A DNA stretch of 14,272 bases from Suilimivivens sp964571145. Lineage in GTDB: Bacteria; Bacillota; Clostridia; Lachnospirales; Lachnospiraceae. Below, in pieces: positions 12,842-14,272 of the stretch. The stretch's first letter is position 1. Each line of letters begins with the position of its first letter. The notes under the pieces are model-generated. The model was not told the origin of the DNA, ran no database searches, and saw only the letters and a list, made by a program, of their open reading frames with translations. Where the stretch lies: positions 1 to 14,272 of the forward strand of contig CAZNAP010000059.1 of the NCBI GenBank assembly GCA_964571145.1. The letters run 5' to 3'. Made by a program: the position numbers and the translations under genes.

Positions 12842-14059
12842 TTATATACAACCTATTGGAATTATCCTATTCATGGAATCAATTGGCACTATTATTGGTG
12901 ACATGCAAATCACAGCACCTTCTCCAATCTCATATCCAAGGCTTGATAAAACTCCAAAATTTTTCACTGAATCTTTTCCGGGTTCTGCATGTTTCTTAAT
13001 TTCTATTGGATATATCTTGGAATTATCTAAAATCAACAAGTCAATTTCTTTTCCATTATTGTCTCTGTAATAACAGAGTCTGTTTCTTGTATCAATACCA
13101 GCATTTGCATATCCTTTAATAATTTCTGACATAACATAAGTTTCAAACATTCCTCCTGCCATAGCTGATAATTCCAATGTTCTTGGATTATTCCACAAAC
13201 TTAAGTAACACGCCAAGCCGGTATCCATGAAATAGAGCTTTGGTCGTTTTACTATTCGCTTGATTGTATTTCCAAAATAGGGGTGAAGTAAATAAACCAG
13301 TCCCGATGATACAAGAATAGACAGCCAACTATCAGCCGTCTTTCCATCAATCCCCACATCTTTAGCCATATCACTTAAATTCACTTCTTGTCCTGTTCTC
13401 ACCGCTACACATGCAATAAATTTTAAGAACTTGCTTTCACCACGTATATCAACTAAATTTCTAATATCTCTTTCTATATACGTTTGCAAATAGGAACCAT
13501 AAAAGTCTTCTGGTCGAAGTTCTGAATCAACCACCATTTTAGGCATACTTCCACGATAAATTTGTTCAAAGACACCACTAATCGTACTTTTCCCCTTTGG
13601 TTCTGAAATCTCACACGGCAAAAAAGGATTGATTTGATATCCCATGATTTCTGAGCGGCTAAGTGAATACATAGACAAAATGCCTACTCTTCCTGCTAAA
13701 GACTCACTTACATTTTTCATCATGTGAAACATCTGTGAGCCTGTCAAGAAATACTGTCCTGCCGTTTTTGTTTGATCAACTCTTATTTTAATATATGGTA
13801 GCAATTCAGGAGCAAACTGTATCTCATCAATAATGACTGGTGCACTGTACTGTTGAAGAAACAATTCTGGATCTGTCTGTGCAAGCATCCTAATATTCGG
13901 GTAATCCAATGTGACGTAATTAATTCTTGAATCAGTTTCTTCTCTATATTTCTCTAATAATGTAGTCTTTCCAATCTGCCTTGCTCCGCAAACCATAACT
14001 ACTTGAAAATGTTTTGCCAGATATGATAGTTGCGTACTAATGCTTCTTTGTATATACAT
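12842..14059 (-). CDS. AAA-type ATPase with DUF4143-like C-terminal region
   Basis: From ATG 14059 the protein has 405 aa. Walker A is GARQIGKTT (25-33), Walker B VIIDEIQ (Asp78, Glu79), and a sensor-like LTGSQ lies at 105-109. A predicted winged-helix stretch (about 220-260) and a C-terminal nuclease-like motif follow, with Glu338 and Asp340 (NGKEIDLLIL) and Glu353-x-Lys355 (IEIK). This is the architecture of the common DUF4143 ATPases, whose role is poorly defined and often tied to mobile or defence regions. Start: an in-frame ATG at 14077 lacks a ribosome binding site, whereas AAGGAG (14066-14071) precedes 14059 by 6 bases. It stands alone, more AT-rich to my eye than the ribosomal genes; acquisition by transfer is plausible. 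Confidence 0.88.
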   Translation of the reverse strand: MYIQRSISTQLSYLAKHFQVVMVCGARQIGKTTLLEKYREETDSRINYVTLDYPNIRMLAQTDPELFLQQYSAPVIIDEIQFAPELLPYIKIRVDQTKTAGQYFLTGSQMFHMMKNVSESLAGRVGILSMYSLSRSEIMGYQINPFLPCEISEPKGKSTISGVFEQIYRGSMPKMVVDSELRPEDFYGSYLQTYIERDIRNLVDIRGESKFLKFIACVAVRTGQEVNLSDMAKDVGIDGKTADSWLSILVSSGLVYLLHPYFGNTIKRIVKRPKLYFMDTGLACYLSLWNNPRTLELSAMAGGMFETYVMSEIIKGYANAGIDTRNRLCYYRDNNGKEIDLLILDNSKIYPIEIKKHAEPGKDSVKNFGVLSSLGYEIGEGAVICMSPIIVPIDSMNRIIPIGCI

Positions 14060-14083
14060 CACATTCTCCTTATACATTTTAGG

Positions 14084-14137
14084 AATTGTATTCCATAATT
14101 GTATTATATCATTCTAGATACGTTTGTCAATTGTATT
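14084..14137. repeat. Three AATTGTATT repeats over the ATPase promoter
   Basis: The 9-mer AATTGTATT occurs at 14084-14092, 14097-14105 and 14129-14137. The last overlaps the -35, the middle one overlaps the -10, and the first lies in the leader inside the inverted repeat GGAAT-TGT-ATTCC (14082-14094). The layout suggests a repressor operator, perhaps autoregulatory; the low complexity of AT-rich DNA is the main caution. Confidence 0.5.
14103..14130 (-). promoter_or_regulatory. Near-perfect promoter of the DUF4143 ATPase gene
   Basis: TTGACA (14125-14130), 16 bases, TATAAT (14103-14108): both boxes match consensus fully. Start is predicted near 14096. From 14138 to 14272 I see no gene or clear signal. 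Confidence 0.85.
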
Positions 14138-14272
14138 GCTTATATTATGTCTGCGTTGAAGTATCAGTATACCTAAACCTTCCAACACTTGTTCTTCATG
14201 ACTCTATCGCAAGGCATAGCTAGTATAACATCCTTTAAATAACTGGACTATAATGTTCTCCCGTGATACAAT

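Noticed and set aside
14138..14272. 3' end of a further gene at the right edge
   Set aside because: All frames are interrupted by stops within a few dozen codons and no family motif is readable.

Overview
The window reads as the chromosome of a low-to-moderate GC Gram-positive anaerobe of the class Clostridia, most likely Lachnospiraceae-like. The grounds are the rpmG-secE-nusG-rplK-rplA-rplJ-rplL-rpoB order, strong GGAGG ribosome binding sites, near-consensus sigma-A promoters, an Ala/Glu-tailed L10, and multidomain glycan-type proteins of a kind I associate with that family. Species cannot be set by eye. Every protein gene I can support lies on the minus strand, so the window is best read from right to left.

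Right end (14272 to 12842): an AAA-type ATPase of the DUF4143 class, a typical accessory gene, behind a near-perfect promoter whose -35 and -10 boxes are embedded in three copies of the 9-mer AATTGTATT. Next (12607 to 8070) is a tight three-gene operon. Its first gene is a 763-residue protein with a methyltransferase-like N-terminus, a possible kinase-like middle, a Rossmann-like module and a C-terminal cytidylyltransferase. It is followed by two paralogous xylose-isomerase-like TIM-barrel proteins. One of these has lost predicted metal ligands and carries its own copy of the Rossmann-like module; the other keeps a full set. This looks like an undescribed CTP-dependent sugar or polyol phosphate pathway for cell-surface glycan. 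It is bracketed by two diverged copies of an approximately 70-bp repeat (near 7700 and 12735).

Middle (8069 to 7215): about 850 bp without a convincing gene. It holds a plus-strand promoter followed by about 120 nt of predicted structured RNA ending in a strong intrinsic terminator (candidate ncRNA or orphan leader), a decayed coding-like stretch, and a 17-bp tandem repeat array.

Left half (7214 to 1): the ribosomal protein / RNA polymerase cluster, split into at least four transcription units. (1) rpmG-secE-nusG, perhaps running on into rplK-rplA, has its own promoter; rplK carries an L1-binding-site mimic in its leader, and rplA is followed by a terminator. (2) A membrane-anchored CapA-type metallophosphatase gene intrudes between rplA and rplJ, apparently with a leaderless promoter and a tandem 14-bp repeat just upstream. 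(3) rplJ-rplL has a strong promoter, an L10 leader and an attenuator hairpin. (4) A hairpin after rplL and a fresh consensus promoter separate rpoB from rplJL; rpoB runs off the left edge inside the rifampicin-resistance region, which has wild-type residues.

The cluster's logic is stoichiometric control: L1 and L10 can each feed back on their own mRNA, and rpoB can be set separately. All function calls come from reading motifs by eye; no database search was run.
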